64,000 nucleotides of DNA from Devosia sp. Leaf420. GTDB taxonomy: Bacteria; Pseudomonadota; Alphaproteobacteria; Rhizobiales; Devosiaceae. Shown here in pieces: positions 61,443 to 64,000 of this stretch. The stretch is taken from NCBI RefSeq assembly GCF_001425445.1, contig NZ_LMQU01000010.1, positions 69,501-133,500 of the forward strand, read 5' to 3'. The notes beneath the pieces were generated by a model, which saw only the letters and a program-made list of their open reading frames with translations, made no database searches and was not told the origin of the DNA. The position numbers and the translations under genes are program-made. Position 1 is the first letter of the stretch, and each line of letters opens with the position of its first letter.

Positions 61443-62369
61443 TTGAGCCCGTCCGATTTCCTCATCATTCCCTTTGACGATTGGGTCAATTTCCTCGTCC
61501 GCGATTGGCTTGTTCCCAATTTCCGGCCCTTCTTCCGCGCCATGCAGGTGCCCATCAGCGTGGTGCTCAACGGCCTCGACGATTTCCTCGCCTTCGTGCC
61601 CATGGTGGTCACGACTCTGGTCTTTGCGCTCCTCGCCTTCAAATATGCCGGGCGCGGCATGGCCATTTTCACTCTTGTCGGCTTTGCCTTCATCGACATG
61701 ATCGGCCTCTGGCCCGAGACCATGACGACGTTGTCGATGATCCTGACCTCGGTGCTCTTTTGCACCATTATCGGCGTGCCCGTCGGCATCTTGGCGGCCC
61801 GCAACGATCTCACCTGGAAGATCGCGCGCCCGGTGCTCGACATCATGCAGACGATCCCCAGTTTCGTTTACCTCGTACCCATCGTCATGCTCTTCGGCGT
61901 CGGCATGGCCCCCGGGATCATCGCGACCATCATCTTTGCCCTGCCCCCGATCATCCGGCTCACCAATCTCGGCATCCGCAATGTGCGGACCGACCTCATA
62001 GAAGCCTCGACCGCCTTCGGCTCGACGCCGATGCAGATGCTGTTCGAGCTGCAATTGCCGCTCGCCATGCGCACCATTTTGGCAGGTCTCAACCAGACCC
62101 TGATGCTGGCGCTCTCGATGGTGGTGATCACCGCCCTGATCGGTGCCGGTGGCCTCGGGCTCACTGTCAATACCGGCCTCGGCCGCCTCGATGTCGGCGG
62201 CGCCACCGCCGGCGGCGTTGGCATCGTCATTCTTGCCATCGTGCTCGATCGCATCACCCAAGGCCTCGGCGAGCAGAAGAGGCTCGAAACCACCTCGCTC
62301 CGCCAAACCCTCGTTTCCCTGTTCAAGCCAGGCGCCCCGGCGCCGGCCCAAGCGGGAAAGGCGGCCTGA
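61443..62369 (+). CDS. glycine betaine/proline ABC transporter permease
   Basis: A 308-aa ProW/OpuAB-like permease with 6-7 helices and the binding-protein-dependent loop near residue 175 (IRLTNLGIRNVRTDLIEASTAFG, the EAA motif). N-terminal NFLVRDWLVPNFRPFFRAMQ is typical. The start is TTG 61443 with AAGGAG 8 bp upstream. The C-terminus ends in an Ala/Pro tail. Second gene of the operon, 88 bp before the binding-protein gene. Confidence 0.9.
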   Translation: MSPSDFLIIPFDDWVNFLVRDWLVPNFRPFFRAMQVPISVVLNGLDDFLAFVPMVVTTLVFALLAFKYAGRGMAIFTLVGFAFIDMIGLWPETMTTLSMILTSVLFCTIIGVPVGILAARNDLTWKIARPVLDIMQTIPSFVYLVPIVMLFGVGMAPGIIATIIFALPPIIRLTNLGIRNVRTDLIEASTAFGSTPMQMLFELQLPLAMRTILAGLNQTLMLALSMVVITALIGAGGLGLTVNTGLGRLDVGGATAGGVGIVILAIVLDRITQGLGEQKRLETTSLRQTLVSLFKPGAPAPAQAGKAA

Positions 62370-62456
62370 TCGCCGCCACGCTGGGGGCGCTCTGCCCCCA
62401 TTCGCCTCCGCTTTCGCGGAACACCGAAAAGCAAAAACAAGGAGACAAAAACAGCA

Positions 62457-63473
62457 ATGTTCCGTCTCGATAAGAGCCTTCCCTTCCTCGCCGCCGCCCT
62501 TCTCGCCACCTCAGCCCTGCCGGCAATCGCACAGGACGGCCCAGGCGCCGGCACCGCGATCACCATGGCCCAGCCAACCTGGGACACCGGCTGGTTCCAC
62601 ACCGAAATCTACCGCCAGCTTCTCCAGGAGCTTGGCTATGACGTCGCTCCGGCGATCACGCTCGACAACCCACCGTTCTATCAGTCCGTCGCCATGGGCG
62701 ATGTGACCATGTGGGTCGATGGCTGGTTCCCGCTCCACTCGACCTATGAGCCGATCTTTTCGAGCGGCGCTGAAATCGTCGGCGCCGTTGCCAAGGGCGG
62801 CGCGCTCGAAGGCTATCTGATCGATAAGGCTGCTGCCGACGAGTTTGGCATAACCTCGCTCGAAGACTTCAAGCGCGACGAGGTCAAGGCCGCGTTCGAT
62901 CGCAATGGCGATGGCAAGGCCGATATGGTCGCCTGCCCACCGGGCTGGGGCTGCGAGATCAATATCGAGCATCACATGGATGCCTATGAGCTGCGCGACC
63001 ATATCAATACGATCAAGGCGGGCTATTCCGCCTCCATGGCCGATGCACTTGCGGCCTATAAGGGCGGCGAGCACATCCTTTATTACACCTGGACACCGAA
63101 CTGGACCGCCAACCAGCTGGTGCCCGGCAAGGATGTCGTCTGGATCGAAGTGCCGGAGGTTGACCTGCCCGATATGAGTCTTGCCGATGCCGCGACGCTC
63201 GAAGGCGTTGAGGGCTGCGTCAATGATCCGTGCAAGCTCGGCTTCCCGGCCAATGACATCGTGCCGGTCGTCAATTCCGAGTTCCTCGCCGACAACCCGG
63301 CCGTGGGCGCTCTGCTTAACGAAGTCGCCATTCCGCTCGAAGATATCTTTGCGCAGAATTCGGCGATGAACGACGGCGACACCGATATCGAAGCCCAGGC
63401 TGCCGCCTGGATCGAAGAAAATCGCGCCGCTGTCGATGGCTGGCTCGACGCTGCCCGCGCCGCAGCGTCCTAA
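62457..63473 (+). CDS. glycine betaine/proline-type ABC transporter substrate-binding protein
   Basis: A 338-aa periplasmic binding protein (OpuAC/ProX-like) with a signal peptide (MFRLDKSLPFLAAALLATSALPAIAQ, cleavage near residue 25). Aromatic residues suited to a quaternary ammonium cage are seen at QPTWDTGWFHTEIY, DGWFPLHSTYE and YTWTPNW. Cys residues CPPGWGC and CVNDPC could form disulfides. Probably a compatible-solute importer protein. Start ATG 62457 has AAGGAG upstream. Confidence 0.88.
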   Translation: MFRLDKSLPFLAAALLATSALPAIAQDGPGAGTAITMAQPTWDTGWFHTEIYRQLLQELGYDVAPAITLDNPPFYQSVAMGDVTMWVDGWFPLHSTYEPIFSSGAEIVGAVAKGGALEGYLIDKAAADEFGITSLEDFKRDEVKAAFDRNGDGKADMVACPPGWGCEINIEHHMDAYELRDHINTIKAGYSASMADALAAYKGGEHILYYTWTPNWTANQLVPGKDVVWIEVPEVDLPDMSLADAATLEGVEGCVNDPCKLGFPANDIVPVVNSEFLADNPAVGALLNEVAIPLEDIFAQNSAMNDGDTDIEAQAAAWIEENRAAVDGWLDAARAAAS

Positions 63474-63482
63474 ATAAACTCG

Positions 63483-63504
63483 GGACCGGGCTCAGGCCCG
63501 GTCC
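63483..63504. terminator. hairpin at the 3' end of the betaine operon
   Basis: GGACCGGGC-tcag-GCCCGGTCC is a 9-bp perfect stem, 10 bp after the stop codon. It has no T-run on the plus strand, so it may end transcription weakly or protect the mRNA. It overlaps the last base of the EAL stop codon. Confidence 0.55.
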
Positions 63505-64000
63505 TATGCCGCATCGGCAAGCTTGGCCGGCTTCAATGGCCCCGGTCGTCCCAGCAGATAGCCCTGGAACGCGGTGCAGCCGGCCCGGCGCAACAGGTCG
63601 AGCTGAACCTCCGTCTCGACGCCTTCGGCAATAACCTCAACCTCGAGCGAGCGCGCAATGTCGCAGATGGCTTCGACGATCATCGCGTCGATCCGGCTTT
63701 CCCCGATATTGGCGACATAAGTCCGATCGATCTTGATGACGTCGAAGGCAAAGCCACGCAGATACTGCAAGCTGGCGTGACCGGCGCCGAAATCGTCGAT
63801 CGCCACCTTGAAGCCAAGGCTGCGTAGGGTTTCAAGATTGCCCTGCTCGACCAGCCCCGCTCCAAGCGGCACGGTTTCAGTGATTTCGATAATCAGCCGC
63901 CCCGGCTCGATCGCACTGTCCATGACCATGGTCGCGAATTTTGCCGCAAAATCACCGCGACGGAGCTGCGCTGCGGAAACGTTGATCGCCACAGGCGTGC
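63504..64000 (-). CDS. EAL-domain protein (cyclic-di-GMP phosphodiesterase type), 5' end outside window
   Basis: The visible C-terminal ~164 residues hold most of an EAL domain: TPVAINVSAAQLR, EITETVPLG, DDFGAGHASLQYLRG, IKIDRTYV, IAEGVETEVQ, and QGYLLGRP. Metal- and substrate-binding Glu and Asp residues are intact, so c-di-GMP hydrolysis is possible. The EAL tripeptide itself, and any GGDEF or sensor domain, lie outside the window. GTG 63992 is internal to the frame. It converges with the betaine operon. Confidence 0.88.
   Translation of the reverse strand, partial: TPVAINVSAAQLRRGDFAAKFATMVMDSAIEPGRLIIEITETVPLGAGLVEQGNLETLRSLGFKVAIDDFGAGHASLQYLRGFAFDVIKIDRTYVANIGESRIDAMIVEAICDIARSLEVEVIAEGVETEVQLDLLRRAGCTAFQGYLLGRPGPLKPAKLADAA

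Noticed and set aside
1..64000. CRISPR array, tRNA, rRNA, insertion sequence or prophage
   Set aside because: I looked for regularly spaced repeats, tRNA T-loop motifs such as GGTTCGAATCC, transposase motifs and phage structural genes, and found none that hold up.

Overview
The window is chromosomal DNA of a GC-rich alphaproteobacterium, almost certainly order Hyphomicrobiales and most likely Devosiaceae (Devosia or a near relative). The assignment rests on gene order: J-domain protein-cobS-cobT, secA divergent from a parvulin gene followed by argJ and mutT, tlpA divergent from argH with lysA downstream, a CpdR-like regulator next to a zinc-ribbon gene and ftsEX-plsC, and hisC-tyrC-mtgA-ispA. 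It also rests on an HWE histidine kinase, a full-length pyruvate carboxylase, and many short extragenic palindromes. This is inference from family knowledge; no database was searched.

Layout. 1-4.6 kb: aerobic cobaltochelatase subunits CobS and CobT, between a J-domain protein and a phytase-like esterase. 4.7-12.7 kb: secA, parvulin, a TetR/membrane-protein pair, argJ, an acetyltransferase and mutT. 12.7-20 kb: M48 protease, nuclease, DUF72, DsbB, a ParDE toxin-antitoxin pair, an HNH protein, a carboxylesterase, an AlkA-type glycosylase and GluQ-RS. 20-28 kb: epimerase/LysR pair, rhomboid protease, small motility-like genes, tlpA, argH, chaC and lysA. 28-38 kb: response regulator, zinc-ribbon protein, ftsEX, plsC, a putative SOS-controlled gene, a second chaC, DUF2125, rpmF, fumC and two small enzymes. 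38-43 kb: HWE kinase plus receiver, a four-helix membrane protein, an orphan 83-aa gene with an elaborate promoter, gloB and a methyltransferase. 43-51 kb: hisC-tyrC, mtgA, ispA, MOSC, YbaK, methyltransferase, PACE efflux protein, ispG and YkvA. 51-64 kb: heterodimeric ABC exporter, pyruvate carboxylase, a phosphatase-like protein, a glycine betaine/proline-type ABC importer and the end of an EAL protein.

Most of the window is core metabolism and cell-envelope housekeeping (cobalamin, arginine, lysine, histidine/tyrosine, isoprenoids, peptidoglycan, secretion, division). I see no tRNA, rRNA, CRISPR array, insertion sequence, prophage or integrated element. The accessory-looking items are the ParDE pair and the interspersed palindromic repeats.

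The least expected signals are regulatory or structural: a rhomboid gene whose only suitable start is CTG behind a strong ribosome binding site; a consensus sigma-54 promoter with a TTAA-N7-TTAA box and dyads in front of an 83-aa unknown gene; a perfect alphaproteobacterial LexA box on the promoter of a 115-aa unknown gene; a 29-aa single-helix ORF overlapping ispG; and a family of extragenic hairpins whose arms differ between copies but stay complementary.
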